Of a DNA stretch of 64,000 nt, positions 14,933 to 23,787 are shown piece after piece. The DNA is from Pseudomonadota bacterium (GTDB lineage: Bacteria > Pseudomonadota > Gammaproteobacteria > Burkholderiales > Rhodocyclaceae), in assembly GCA_018241685.1 (NCBI GenBank), contig JAFEDJ010000069.1, positions 124,001 to 188,000 on the forward strand, in the 5' to 3' direction. The notes under the pieces were generated by a model that worked only from the letters and a program-made list of their open reading frames with translations, had not been told where the DNA came from and did no database searches. The stretch's first letter is position 1, and each line of letters starts with the position of its first letter. A program made the translations under genes and the position numbers.

Positions 14933-16075
14933 ATGGCCGACACCTCGACCGAAGACAAGAGCGAAAAGGCCTCCGCACAGAAACTGCGCAAGGCCCGCGA
15001 ACAGGGGCAGACCGCCCGCTCACGGGACTGGGCCACCGCCCTCGGCCTGCTCGTCAGCCTCAAGCTGCTGCTCCTGCTGATGCCGGGCTACCTGGCCGAC
15101 TTCCGCGCCCTGTTCGGCATCGGCTTCGCAGCGCTGGACGGCGACGGCACGCTGGACAACCTGTGGTCCATCGCCTTCACGACCACCATGCTGCTGCTCG
15201 CCAAGATGCTCGCCCCGCTGTTCGCGGTGCCGCTGATCGTCTCCATCGGCTCCCTGGTGCCGGGCGGCTGGGTGCTCAGCGGCGAAAACCTGAAGCCCAA
15301 GCTGGACCGCCTCAACCCGCTCTCCTACGCCCAGCGCCTGACTCAGCCCAAACACCTGGTCGAGCTGGCGAGCACCATCGTCAAGGCCACCGCGCTCGGC
15401 CTGGTGCTGTGGCATGTGGTCAGCAGCGGCCGCGAGGCCTTCATGCAGCTGCAGGCCCTTCCCCTCGACCAGGCCCTGGCCGGCGGCGCCGGCCTGATGG
15501 TGGACGGCGTCATGGCCCTGTGCGCGGTCTTCGTCGTCTTCGCGCTGGTCGATGTGCCGGTGCAGCACTTCATCTACCTGCGCGGCCAGCGCATGGGCCG
15601 GCGGGAGATGAAGGAGGAGCATAAATCCACCGAAGGCCGTCCGGAAGTGCGCCAGCGCATCCGCCAGATCCAGCAGCAGCTCGCCCGCCGCGGCGTGCGC
15701 AAGACGGTGCCCGGCGCCGACGTGGTGATCGTCAACCCGCAGCACTACGCGGTCGCCCTCAAGTACGACGCAAACCGCGCCGAGGCCCCCTTCGTGGTGG
15801 CCAAGGGCGTGGACGAGATGGCCTTGTACATCCGCGAGGTGGCCACCGAGCACAAGGTCGAGATCGTGCCGCTGCCGCCGCTGGCCCGCGCCATCTACAA
15901 CACCAGCCAGGTCAACCAGCAGATCCCGGCCCCGCTGTACCGCGCGGTGGCCCAGGTGCTGGGCTACGTGCTGCAGCTGAAGGCCTTCCGCAACGGCCAG
16001 CGCCCGCAACGCCCGGACCTGCCGGACTCGCCGCCGGTGCCGCGGCAGTTCCTCGACACCGAAACCGATACCTGA
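14933..16075 (+). CDS. flhB: Flagellar export switch protein FlhB with NPQH site
   Basis: A 380-residue membrane protein that controls the order of export. The N-terminus (DKSEKASAQKLRKAREQGQ) and four membrane helices are typical. The C-terminal cytoplasmic domain carries the self-cleavage site as NPQH (residues 268-271), where most flagellar FlhB proteins have NPTH. Asn, Pro and His, which matter for cleavage, are kept. The KEEHKSTEGRPEVRQRIR linker is normal. The C-terminal tail is Pro/Arg rich. Confidence 0.95.
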   Translation: MADTSTEDKSEKASAQKLRKAREQGQTARSRDWATALGLLVSLKLLLLLMPGYLADFRALFGIGFAALDGDGTLDNLWSIAFTTTMLLLAKMLAPLFAVPLIVSIGSLVPGGWVLSGENLKPKLDRLNPLSYAQRLTQPKHLVELASTIVKATALGLVLWHVVSSGREAFMQLQALPLDQALAGGAGLMVDGVMALCAVFVVFALVDVPVQHFIYLRGQRMGRREMKEEHKSTEGRPEVRQRIRQIQQQLARRGVRKTVPGADVVIVNPQHYAVALKYDANRAEAPFVVAKGVDEMALYIREVATEHKVEIVPLPPLARAIYNTSQVNQQIPAPLYRAVAQVLGYVLQLKAFRNGQRPQRPDLPDSPPVPRQFLDTETDT

Positions 16076-16130
16076 GCCGCTGCCGGCAATCCATTCCAGC
16101 CCGCCTCCTGACGGACCACGAACCACGCCC

Positions 16131-18221
16131 ATGAACACCCTGCGCCAACTCCTCTCCGACCTCAGCCGCCACCGCGTCGCCGCGCCGCTGTTCGTGCTGA
16201 CCATCCTGTCGATGGTCATCCTGCCGCTGCCGCCGGTGGTGCTGGACGTGTTGTTCACCTTCAACATCGTGCTGGCGCTGATCGTCATCCTGGTCAGCGT
16301 CAATGCGCGGCGGCCGCTGGACTTCTCGATCTTCCCGACGATCATCCTGGCCACCACGCTGCTGCGCCTGACCCTCAACGTGGCGTCCACGCGGGTCGTG
16401 CTGCTGCGCGGCCACGAGGGCACCGGCGCCGCCGGCCAGGTCATCGAAGCCTTCGGCCACGTGGTCATCGGCGGCAACTTCGTGGTCGGCCTGGTGGTGT
16501 TCGTGATCCTGATGATCATCAACTTCATCGTGGTCACGAAGGGCGCCGAACGGATCTCCGAGGTGTCGGCACGCTTCACGCTGGATGCGCTGCCCGGCAA
16601 GCAGATGGCGATCGACGCCGACCTCAACGCCGGCCTGATCAACCAGGAAAAAGCCCAGCAGCGGCGCCGCGAAGTGGCCGCCGAGTCGGACTTCTACGGG
16701 GCGATGGACGGCGCGTCGAAGTTCGTGCGCGGCGACGCCATCGCCGGCATCCTGATCCTGCTGATCAACATGCTCGGCGGCGTCGCCATCGGCGCGCTGA
16801 TGCACGACCTGAGCCTCGCCGACGCCTTCCGCCTGTACGCGCTGCTGACCATCGGCGACGGCCTGGTGGCGCAGATCCCGGCGCTGCTGCTGTCCTCCGC
16901 GGCGGCCATCGTGGTGACCCGCGTCGGCAACGACGGCAAAGACTTCGAGCAGCAGGTGGCGGCGCAGATGCTGGCCTCGCCGGCCGTGCTGTACGGCGCC
17001 GCCGGGCTGATGCTGACGCTGGCGGCCATCCCCGGCATGCCGTGGCTGGTCTTCCTGGCTTTCGCCGGCGTGCTCGGCTTCGTCGCCTGGCGCCTGGGTC
17101 GCCGCCCCGCCGCACCAGCCGAGGCGGATAACGCCGCCATCCAGGCCGCGCTGCTCACCGAGAGCGCCCCCGAGCTGGACTGGACCGGCCTGCCCTTCGT
17201 CGAGCCGCTCGGCATCGCCGTCGGCTACAAGCTGGTCGGCCTCATCGACAACGCCCAGGGTGCACCGCTCAGCAAGCGCCTGGCCGGCATGCGCCAAGGG
17301 CTCAGCGAGAGCCTGGGCCTGCTGCTGCCGAAGATCCGCGTGCGCGACGACCTGACGCTGAAGCCGGCCCAGTACTCGGTGCTCCTCAACGGCACGCCGA
17401 TCGCCCAGGTGCTGACCTACCCCGACCAGCTGATGGCCATCCCGTCGCCGCAGATCTACGGCGAGCTGGACGGCACGCCGGGCGTCGAGCCCGCCTACGG
17501 CATGCCGGTCATCTGGATCGCGCCGGAACAGAAGGCCCACGCGCTGGGCCTCGGCTACCAGGTCGTCGACGTGGCCAGCATGATCGCCACCCACGTCGCC
17601 AAGCTGATGCGCGACCACCTGCCCGAACTGATCACCCACGAGGATGTGCCAGCCCTGCTGGAGCGCCTGACCGCGGTGGCTCCCAAGCTCGCCGCAGCCC
17701 TCGAAAAGGCCTACAGCCACAGCCTGCTGCTGAAAATTTTCCGCGTGCTGCTGGCCGAGAACGTGTCCCTGAAGGACATCGTGCCGATCGCCACCACGCT
17801 GCTCGAAAACGCCGAAGCCACCCGCGACCCGATCCTGCTCGCCGCCGAGGTGCGCTGCACGCTGCGCCGCCAGCTCGTCGCCGCGCTGGCCGGCCCGAGC
17901 GGCGAGATGAAGGTCTTCAACCTCGGCGGCGAACTGGAGAACATGCTGCTCGGCTCCCTGAATCAGGCCCGCCAGGGCGGCAAGGCAGCCCTCGACAACT
18001 ACCCGATCGACCCCAACCTGCTGGCCCAGCTGCAGTCCAACATGCCCCAGGTGCGCGAGCAGATGAAGCAGCAGAACGTGCCGCCGATCCTGCTGGTGAT
18101 GCCGCAGATCCGCCCGCTGCTGGCCCGCTACGCGCGCCTGTTCGCGCCCGGCCTGTCCGTGCTGTCCTACAACGAGATCCCGGAGCAGCGCGAGGTCAGC
18201 ATCGTCGGCTCGCTGGGCTGA
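16131..18221 (+). CDS. flhA: Flagellar export protein FlhA
   Basis: A 696-residue protein that forms the export ring. About eight N-terminal membrane helices are followed by a large cytoplasmic domain that receives chaperone-substrate complexes. Conserved FHIPEP-type features include RPLDFSIFPTIILATTLLRL, NVASTRVVL, GDAIAGILILLINMLGG and AKLMRDHLPELITHEDV. An isoleucine-rich NEIPEQREVSIVGSLG ends the protein. Length is typical (about 690). It is the last gene of the plus-strand arm and is followed after 144 bp by an EAL-domain gene. Confidence 0.96.
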   Translation: MNTLRQLLSDLSRHRVAAPLFVLTILSMVILPLPPVVLDVLFTFNIVLALIVILVSVNARRPLDFSIFPTIILATTLLRLTLNVASTRVVLLRGHEGTGAAGQVIEAFGHVVIGGNFVVGLVVFVILMIINFIVVTKGAERISEVSARFTLDALPGKQMAIDADLNAGLINQEKAQQRRREVAAESDFYGAMDGASKFVRGDAIAGILILLINMLGGVAIGALMHDLSLADAFRLYALLTIGDGLVAQIPALLLSSAAAIVVTRVGNDGKDFEQQVAAQMLASPAVLYGAAGLMLTLAAIPGMPWLVFLAFAGVLGFVAWRLGRRPAAPAEADNAAIQAALLTESAPELDWTGLPFVEPLGIAVGYKLVGLIDNAQGAPLSKRLAGMRQGLSESLGLLLPKIRVRDDLTLKPAQYSVLLNGTPIAQVLTYPDQLMAIPSPQIYGELDGTPGVEPAYGMPVIWIAPEQKAHALGLGYQVVDVASMIATHVAKLMRDHLPELITHEDVPALLERLTAVAPKLAAALEKAYSHSLLLKIFRVLLAENVSLKDIVPIATTLLENAEATRDPILLAAEVRCTLRRQLVAALAGPSGEMKVFNLGGELENMLLGSLNQARQGGKAALDNYPIDPNLLAQLQSNMPQVREQMKQQNVPPILLVMPQIRPLLARYARLFAPGLSVLSYNEIPEQREVSIVGSLG

Positions 18222-18365
18222 GCCCTGCCCCACCGCGGGCGGCCCGGCCGGGCGTCCGCATATGTTTTGCAGAATTTCTTGGTTCCGCCCACGGCCGGGT
18301 GGAAATAGATTTGGCAGCCGGACCGCCCCTGCGCGGCCGCACCCGATCCACCAAGGAGTCTCCCC

Positions 18366-19190
18366 ATGGCCGCAGCCACCGCATCCCACCTCAACCCGCT
18401 GGCGCGGGATTTTCTCGCCCGCCTGCCGCAGGAACCCGTCCCCGGCAAGCAGTTGCACCGCACGGAGAACGGCACGGTGGTCGGCGACTGGTTCGGCTTC
18501 GAGCTGTCGAGCGCCTTCCAGCCCATCGTCGATGCCACCAGCGGCGCCGTCGCCGGCCGCGAGGCCTTCCTGCGCAGCCACGGCCCGGACGATGACGGGC
18601 TGTCGCCGTGGACGCTGTTCTCCGCCGCCGCCGAGGATGCCCGCCTGATCGCCCTCGACCGCCTGGCGCGCACAGTGCATCTGCTCAACGCGCTGGCCGC
18701 TGGCAACGATGCGCCCCTCTTCCTCAACGTGCACGGCCGCCTGCTGGCCGCCGTCGGCGACGACCACGGTCGCGCCTTCCGCCGCGTGGTGGATGCCCTC
18801 GGCGTACGTCCGGACAGCATCGTCATCGAGACGCCGCCGGAAGCCAGCGCGCAGCCCGACCTGCTGGCCTTCGTGCTGCGCAACTACCGCAACAACGGCT
18901 TCCGCGTGGCCGTCAACGTGGAGTCCGCGGCCCAGTGGCAAGCCATCGCCAACACCGTGTGGCCGCAGTTCGTAAAGGTGGACCGGCGCAAGCTCGGTTA
19001 CGGCGTCGAAGCCCACGAGCGCCTGAAGTGGCTGGCCGCCCTGCGCGAGGACGCCCACATCATCGTCACCCACGTGGAAGAGCCCGCACCTGAACTGGCC
19101 ACCGAGCATGTGCTGCTGCAGGGCTACGCCTACGGCCATCCGGTGGGAGCTACGGCATTCGCGCAGGAACAGCAGGCGAGCAACGGCTGA
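18366..19190 (+). CDS. Orphan EAL-domain protein with degenerate active site
   Basis: A 274-residue cytoplasmic protein made of a single EAL domain and little else. Landmarks are AFQPIVD near the start, GREAFLR in place of ExLxR (EAF for EAL), FLNVHG (conserved Asn), IVIETPP (conserved Glu) and FVKVDRRKLG (conserved Lys). The metal-binding DDFGTG motif is replaced by VNVESAA, so two catalytic aspartates are missing. A non-catalytic c-di-GMP receptor or regulator is more likely than a phosphodiesterase, as in YdiV-like proteins. A good AAGGAG precedes the ATG. It directly follows flhA, which suggests a role in the lateral flagellum; that is inference. Confidence 0.82.
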   Translation: MAAATASHLNPLARDFLARLPQEPVPGKQLHRTENGTVVGDWFGFELSSAFQPIVDATSGAVAGREAFLRSHGPDDDGLSPWTLFSAAAEDARLIALDRLARTVHLLNALAAGNDAPLFLNVHGRLLAAVGDDHGRAFRRVVDALGVRPDSIVIETPPEASAQPDLLAFVLRNYRNNGFRVAVNVESAAQWQAIANTVWPQFVKVDRRKLGYGVEAHERLKWLAALREDAHIIVTHVEEPAPELATEHVLLQGYAYGHPVGATAFAQEQQASNG

Positions 19191-19250
19191 TCTGGCGAAT
19201 CCTTGGGAGGCCTACCGTTGGGGCGCGGCGCGTCCTCGTCAGGCTCGGAC

Positions 19251-19270
19251 GGCGAGGCCCAAACCTCGCC
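19251..19270. terminator. Hairpin between convergent EAL and ABC permease genes
   Basis: GGCGAGG and CCTCGCC pair perfectly over 7 bp with a 6-base loop, between two convergent genes. No T-run follows, so it may stop transcription only weakly or act with Rho. Confidence 0.4.
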
Positions 19271-19294
19271 CCGCCCCGGGACAGGCTCCTCGCC

Positions 19295-20041
19295 TCAGGC
19301 GTGCAGCCAGCGCCGGTGAAGGCTGCGGGCGGCGTGGTCGAGCAGGTAGCCGAGGAAGCCGATCACCAGGATCGCCGCCATCAGGTCCGAGTAGGCCAGG
19401 CGGTCGCGGGAATCGAGAATGAAGTAACCCAGCCCGGCTGACACGCCGAGCATCTCCGCCGGCACCAGCACGATCCAGATGATGCCGATGGCCAGCCGGA
19501 CGCCGGTCAGGATGTGGGCGGTGATGCCCGGCAGGATCACCCGCAGGATCGTCTCGCTACGGGTCGCCGACAGGCTGCGCGCCAGCAGCAGCCAGTTGGG
19601 GTCGAGCTGGGCCACGCCGGACGCGGTATTGAGCAGGATCGGCCACAGCGCCGCGAAGGCCAGCAGGAAGTACACCGGCGCATCGCCGACGCCCAGCACC
19701 ATCACCGCCAGCGGCATCCACGACAGCGGCGAGATCATCCGCGCAAACTGGAACAGCGGCGTCGTGCTGCGCGAGAACCACTTCGACAGCCCGGTCAGCA
19801 CGCCGAGGGGAATGCCCAGCACCAGCGCGATGGCGAGGCCGATGCCGACCCGCTGCAGGCTGATGCCCACGTGGGTCCACAGGTCGCGCCCCTGCAGCAG
19901 TTGCAGCAGCGCCTCGAAGGCCGGCAGTGGCGCGAAGCTGGCCGCCACCGGCGTCTGGGACGCCAGCCAGCCGGCGCCGACAGCCCACAGCAGGGCCGCC
20001 GCCAGCAGGCCGGTGAGCGGAAGCAGGAGATTCGCCACCAT
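19295..20041 (-). CDS. NitT/TauT-type ABC transporter permease (SsuC/TauC-like)
   Basis: A 248-residue inner-membrane permease with about six helices. It has the binding-protein-dependent transport signature, including VGISLQRVGIGLAIALVLGIPLG and the ATPase-contacting EAA-type loop around ARSLSATRSETILRVILPG. WIVLVPAEMLGVSAGLGYFI is typical of the SsuC/TauC/NrtB group. Its ATG overlaps the binding-protein stop (TGATG). Substrate is not certain: neighbours point to an organosulfur compound such as a sulfonate, but nitrate- and thiamine-precursor systems share this fold. Confidence 0.88.
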   Translation of the reverse strand: MVANLLLPLTGLLAAALLWAVGAGWLASQTPVAASFAPLPAFEALLQLLQGRDLWTHVGISLQRVGIGLAIALVLGIPLGVLTGLSKWFSRSTTPLFQFARMISPLSWMPLAVMVLGVGDAPVYFLLAFAALWPILLNTASGVAQLDPNWLLLARSLSATRSETILRVILPGITAHILTGVRLAIGIIWIVLVPAEMLGVSAGLGYFILDSRDRLAYSDLMAAILVIGFLGYLLDHAARSLHRRWLHA

Positions 20042-21279
20042 CACACCGCCAGCACTTCCTTGCGCAGCAGGTCGGCCGGCAGCCCGAAGGCGGACGGCCC
20101 GCCGACTGCGGCGATGGCCTTGCGCACGAAGCGGTCGTCCACCAGGTCGCGGGCGGCGAAGCGCGGGTCGAGCTTGGCCAGGAAGGCGTTGTCGCCCTCT
20201 ACCTTGGTCTTTTGCAGCACGCGCACCAGTTCTTCGGTGTAGGACGGGAAGGGATAGGGCTGGAAGTCGATGCGCCGCTGGTACCAGCCCTTGTTGCGCG
20301 CTGCGCCGCTGGCCTCGTAGCTGGCGTAGTCGGTGGTCGCCAGCACCTTGGCGAGCACCTGGGGGCTGTGCGGCGTGTAGCGGTTGTCGTCGGCGCTCGA
20401 CAGCAGCTTGGCAGCGTCGAGCTGATTGCTGCGGGTCCACAGCTGGGCCTTGACGATGGCGTTGGTGACGCGCTGGGCCCACTCCGGGCGCTCGGCGATG
20501 TCCCGCTCGGCGAGGAAGGTCACGCAGCAGGCGTGGTTCTTCCACACGTCGCCGGACAGGCGCAGCACCTTGCCGACGCCAGCGGTCTCGGCCAAGGCAT
20601 TGAAGGGATCGGCGACGATGAAGCCGGCGATGGACTTGCCGGCCAGCGCCGACACCATCTCGGCCGGCGGCAGCACGATCAGGTTCACCTCGTTGCGGGC
20701 CAGGCCCGCGTCCCGCGCCTTGGTCACCGGCACCAGGCCGTTGGCCTGCAGGATCTGCTGCAGCAGCACGTTGTGGATGGAGTACCAGAACGGGATCGCC
20801 ACCGTCTTGCCGCCCAGTTCGGCGACGCTGTTGATGCCCGGCGCCACCGTCAGTGCCGAACCGTTCACGTGGTTCCAGGCGACCACCTTGGCCGGGAAAC
20901 GCGTGCCGTAGCGCACCCACAGGGTGGCCGGCGACAGCAGGTGGATGACGTTGACCTGGCCGGCGACGAAGGCCTCGACGATCTGCGCCCAGCTACGGAA
21001 CAGGCGCGGCTTCTCAACACGCAGGCCTTCCGCCTCGAACAGCTTGCGGCCGTGGGCGACGAGCAGCGGCGTGGCGTCGGTGATCGGCAAGTAGCCGATC
21101 TTCACCGGCAGGTCGCTGCCGGCGCCCTGGGCCAGCGCGTCGCCGGCCGACAGGAGCGGCGCCGCCACGCTGGCCGCGGTGAGCGCCGACAGGCGCAGGA
21201 AGTCGCGGCGGCTCAAGCCGCAGCCGCAGTCCGGCGACTGGCAGATATGGATGGAACGGGAATCGGGTCGGTAATCCAT
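20041..21279 (-). CDS. NitT/TauT-type ABC substrate-binding protein, Tat signal
   Basis: A 412-residue periplasmic binding protein. The N-terminus has a twin-arginine motif SRRDFLRLSA followed by a hydrophobic stretch and an AQG cleavage region at about residue 51. Just before the motif is an unusual cysteine cluster (C13, C18, C20 within ICQSPDCGCG). The mature part begins VKIGYLPITDATPLLVAHG and has ADPFNALAETAGVGKVL and NAFLAKLDPRFAARDL, in line with the SsuA/TauA/NrtA family. It lies between the ATPase and permease genes. Substrate is unknown; sulfur neighbours favour an organosulfonate or related compound. Confidence 0.85.
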   Translation of the reverse strand: MDYRPDSRSIHICQSPDCGCGLSRRDFLRLSALTAASVAAPLLSAGDALAQGAGSDLPVKIGYLPITDATPLLVAHGRKLFEAEGLRVEKPRLFRSWAQIVEAFVAGQVNVIHLLSPATLWVRYGTRFPAKVVAWNHVNGSALTVAPGINSVAELGGKTVAIPFWYSIHNVLLQQILQANGLVPVTKARDAGLARNEVNLIVLPPAEMVSALAGKSIAGFIVADPFNALAETAGVGKVLRLSGDVWKNHACCVTFLAERDIAERPEWAQRVTNAIVKAQLWTRSNQLDAAKLLSSADDNRYTPHSPQVLAKVLATTDYASYEASGAARNKGWYQRRIDFQPYPFPSYTEELVRVLQKTKVEGDNAFLAKLDPRFAARDLVDDRFVRKAIAAVGGPSAFGLPADLLRKEVLAV

Positions 21280-21330
21280 GAAGACGGTCTCCGGTGGGAA
21301 TTTCAGATCAATGCGCGGTCGAATGCAGTT

Positions 21331-22131
21331 TTATTGGCTGCTGTGGCGCAACGCCGCGAGGATGGCCAGGCGCAGCGCGGAGACGGCCTCGGGGAAATCC
21401 TCCCGCGGGCGCGGGATGTCTACCGTCCATTCCTGCACCAGCCGGCCCGGCCGGCCGCCCATCAGCACGATGCGGTCGGCCACCAGGATGGCTTCGTCGA
21501 TGTCGTGGGTAACCAGCAGCACCGCCGAATGCCAGCGGTGCACCACGTCCACCAGCAGCGCCTGCATCTCGGCGCGGGTGATCGCGTCCAGCGCCGAGAA
21601 GGGTTCGTCGGCGAACAACAGCTCCGGCTGGCGCGCCAGCGCACGGGCCAGCGCCGCGCGCTGGGCCATGCCGCCGGACAGCTGGGACGGGTAGGCCGCC
21701 TCGCGGCCGGCCAGCCCCACCGCGTCGATGGCGGCGGCCACGCGCTCGGCCAGCTCGGCCCTGGCGGCCTTCGGCTGGTGCGCGAAGTCGAGGCCGAAGC
21801 CGACGTTGCCGGCCAGGTTCAGCCACGGCAGCAGGCTCGGCTGCTGGAACACCAACGCGCTGCGCGGATGGGGTTCGGCCAGCGCCTCGCCGAGAAAGCG
21901 TACCTCCCCCGCCGCGGGCTTTTCGAGGCCGGCCAGCACGCGCAACAGCGTGGACTTGCCGCAGCCGCTGCTGCCCAGCAGCGCGACGATCTCCCGCCGG
22001 CGCACCGTCAGCGAGACGCCGTCGAAGATGGTACCGACGCCGGCGTGGGCATAGGACAGGCCACGGCCTTCCAGCACCGCCGGCGCTACGCCGACGGCGG
22101 TGATCTCAGCTTCCGCCAGCGGGCTGTTCAT
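21331..22131 (-). CDS. ABC transporter ATP-binding protein (SsuB/TauB-like)
   Basis: A 266-residue cytoplasmic ATPase that powers the importer. Walker A is GSSGCGKST, the signature is LSGGMAQRAALARAL, and Walker B is PELLFADEPFSALD, followed by the H-loop in LVTHDIDEAILVADR. The ATG overlaps the stop of the upstream flavoprotein gene (ATGA), so translation is coupled. The N-terminal extension before the core domain (about 20 residues) is slightly long. Fits the SsuB/TauB/NrtD group. Confidence 0.92.
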   Translation of the reverse strand: MNSPLAEAEITAVGVAPAVLEGRGLSYAHAGVGTIFDGVSLTVRRREIVALLGSSGCGKSTLLRVLAGLEKPAAGEVRFLGEALAEPHPRSALVFQQPSLLPWLNLAGNVGFGLDFAHQPKAARAELAERVAAAIDAVGLAGREAAYPSQLSGGMAQRAALARALARQPELLFADEPFSALDAITRAEMQALLVDVVHRWHSAVLLVTHDIDEAILVADRIVLMGGRPGRLVQEWTVDIPRPREDFPEAVSALRLAILAALRHSSQ

Positions 22132-23213
22132 GCGGCCCTCAAGGCGGCCTGGCGTTCCAGCTCGCCGTGCAGCTGGGTCAGGCTCGGCGTGACGACCGGT
22201 ACGAAGGCGGCCTCCAGCCAACGCCGCGCGAAAGCGCCGGTGGTCGCCAGCAGGTAGGCGCGGCCGCCAGTGGCGTCCAGCTCCAGGTCGGCCGCCTCGC
22301 GGACGATGCCGGCCAGGCGGATGCGGATACGGAACAGCGGCGCCGCCTGGGTGGCGAAGCGACCGTCAGCAAGGCCGCTGCGCAGCGCGGCGACGGCCTC
22401 GGCCAGGTCGGTCTCGATGCGCTCGATGCGCGCCTGCAGGCCGGCCCGGGCGGCGCTGCCGCTGGCCTTCGACGCCGCCAGGCTGGCCCGCGCCAGACCG
22501 ATGGACATGCCGCACTGCAGGCTCAGGAAGGCCGGTCGCACCCGCGGCAGGAAAGCCCGCGCGTCGGCGGCGATCAGTTCGCCCGCCCCCGAGGCCACAC
22601 CACGGATGTCGATGGCCGCAGTGTTGCTACCGCGCAGGGCCAGCAGTTCCAGGTCGTCGCTGCGCACCGCGCCAGGCGTGTCTTGGAACAGGGCGACCAC
22701 CGCTGGCGGCTGGCCGTCGGTCGGCTCCACCGCCGCCGCCACCACGTAGCCGCTGCGGCGCAGGTTGGTGACCCACGGCAAGCGGCCGTCGAGCGTCCAG
22801 CCGTCCGCCACCGGCGTCGCGGCGACGGACAGGCTCTCGATGCCCGACAGGTACTTCATGGCGTTGGACAGGCCGGTCGCGCCGGCCAGCTCGCCGCTCA
22901 GCAAGGCTGGCAGCGTGCGTTCGCGCAGCGCCGTGTTGTCGCTGTCGAGCAGATAGCCGATGAAACAGCGCTGGCCCCAGAAGACGAAGGCGGCGGTCAA
23001 CGAATGTTCGGCGACACGAGCAATGGCCTCGACGGCATCCCAGGTGGAGCCGCCGCTGCCGCCGAGTTCGACCGGCACACCGCTGCGGAAGAAGCCGGCG
23101 GCACCAAGCACCGGCACCACTTGGTCGGCGTGGCTGGCGTCCCGGTCAAGGGACGCCGCGTGGGCGACCACCCAGGCCAGCGCGTCGTCCTGGCTGCGGA
23201 TCGTCTGCGTCAT
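22128..23213 (-). CDS. Acyl-CoA-dehydrogenase-fold flavoprotein (SfnC-like)
   Basis: A 361-residue protein with the acyl-CoA dehydrogenase fold: an N-terminal helical domain (VPVLGAAGFFRSGVPVELGG), a middle beta domain (GRLPWVTNLRRSGYVVAA) and a C-terminal helical bundle. I see no obvious catalytic glutamate of fatty-acid dehydrogenases at the usual place. Members near sulfonate ABC genes are usually described as SfnC-like, thought to take part in desulfurisation of organosulfur compounds with reduced flavin. It overlaps both neighbours by ATGA, so it is co-translated with the AhpD-like protein and the ABC ATPase. Exact substrate unknown. Confidence 0.72.
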   Translation of the reverse strand: MTQTIRSQDDALAWVVAHAASLDRDASHADQVVPVLGAAGFFRSGVPVELGGSGGSTWDAVEAIARVAEHSLTAAFVFWGQRCFIGYLLDSDNTALRERTLPALLSGELAGATGLSNAMKYLSGIESLSVAATPVADGWTLDGRLPWVTNLRRSGYVVAAAVEPTDGQPPAVVALFQDTPGAVRSDDLELLALRGSNTAAIDIRGVASGAGELIAADARAFLPRVRPAFLSLQCGMSIGLARASLAASKASGSAARAGLQARIERIETDLAEAVAALRSGLADGRFATQAAPLFRIRIRLAGIVREAADLELDATGGRAYLLATTGAFARRWLEAAFVPVVTPSLTQLHGELERQAALRAA

Positions 23214-23770
23214 GCTTCCAGCGCTCCCGGTCGGTAGGCTTGCAGCTCGGGGTTGATGCCGGTGCCGGCCAGGTTGTTGGCGAAGTTGCACAAGGTCGCC
23301 AGGCTCACTCCGAGGATCACCTCCAGCACCTGCTGCTCGCCGAAGCCGGCCGCCAGGAAGTCGGCCAGCTCGCCCTTGCCGACGTTGCCGCGGGTCAGGA
23401 TCACCGCGCGGGTAAAGGCCACCAGCGCATCGACGCGGGCGTTGCCGGTGCTCGCCCGTTCCTGCAGCGCACGCACCAGGTCCCGCTCGAGGCCGGCCTT
23501 CTTGAGGGCGATGGCGGTGTGCCCGGCGACGCAGAAGTCGCAGCCATGCACGCTGGCGGCGGTGATCTGCACCACTTCCCGCTCAGCCAGGCTGAGGCTG
23601 GCGCGGGCGTTGATGCCGGACACCGTGAGGTAGGTTTCGAGGGCCGCCGGCGCATTGGCCAGCACGCCGATCAGGTTGGGCAGGAAGCCGTTGTTGGTGA
23701 TCACCGTGTCGATGAAGGCGCGGCTGCCCTCGGGTGCAGTGGCGGGGGTATGGACGGTCAGGCGGGTCAT
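23210..23770 (-). CDS. AhpD/carboxymuconolactone-decarboxylase family protein
   Basis: A 186-residue helical protein with the AhpD-type redox motif: EREVVQITAASVHGCDFCVAGHT contains the CxxC plus histidine (CDFCVAGH, about residues 75-82). Such proteins reduce peroxides or act in peroxidase-related side reactions. The start is chosen at ATG 23770 because TGGAG lies upstream at proper spacing; an earlier in-frame start lacks one. It is the first gene of the unit AhpD - SfnC-like - ABC importer, and a perfect inverted repeat lies just upstream. Confidence 0.82.
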   Translation of the reverse strand: MTRLTVHTPATAPEGSRAFIDTVITNNGFLPNLIGVLANAPAALETYLTVSGINARASLSLAEREVVQITAASVHGCDFCVAGHTAIALKKAGLERDLVRALQERASTGNARVDALVAFTRAVILTRGNVGKGELADFLAAGFGEQQVLEVILGVSLATLCNFANNLAGTGINPELQAYRPGALEA

Positions 23771-23787
23771 GAAAATCTCCACAGCAG

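Noticed and set aside
15912..19139. A 1075-codon open frame antisense to flhB, flhA and the EAL gene
   Set aside because: Low-complexity His/Gln/Asp/Arg-rich translation caused by high-GC codon use on the opposite strand; the sense genes are certain.
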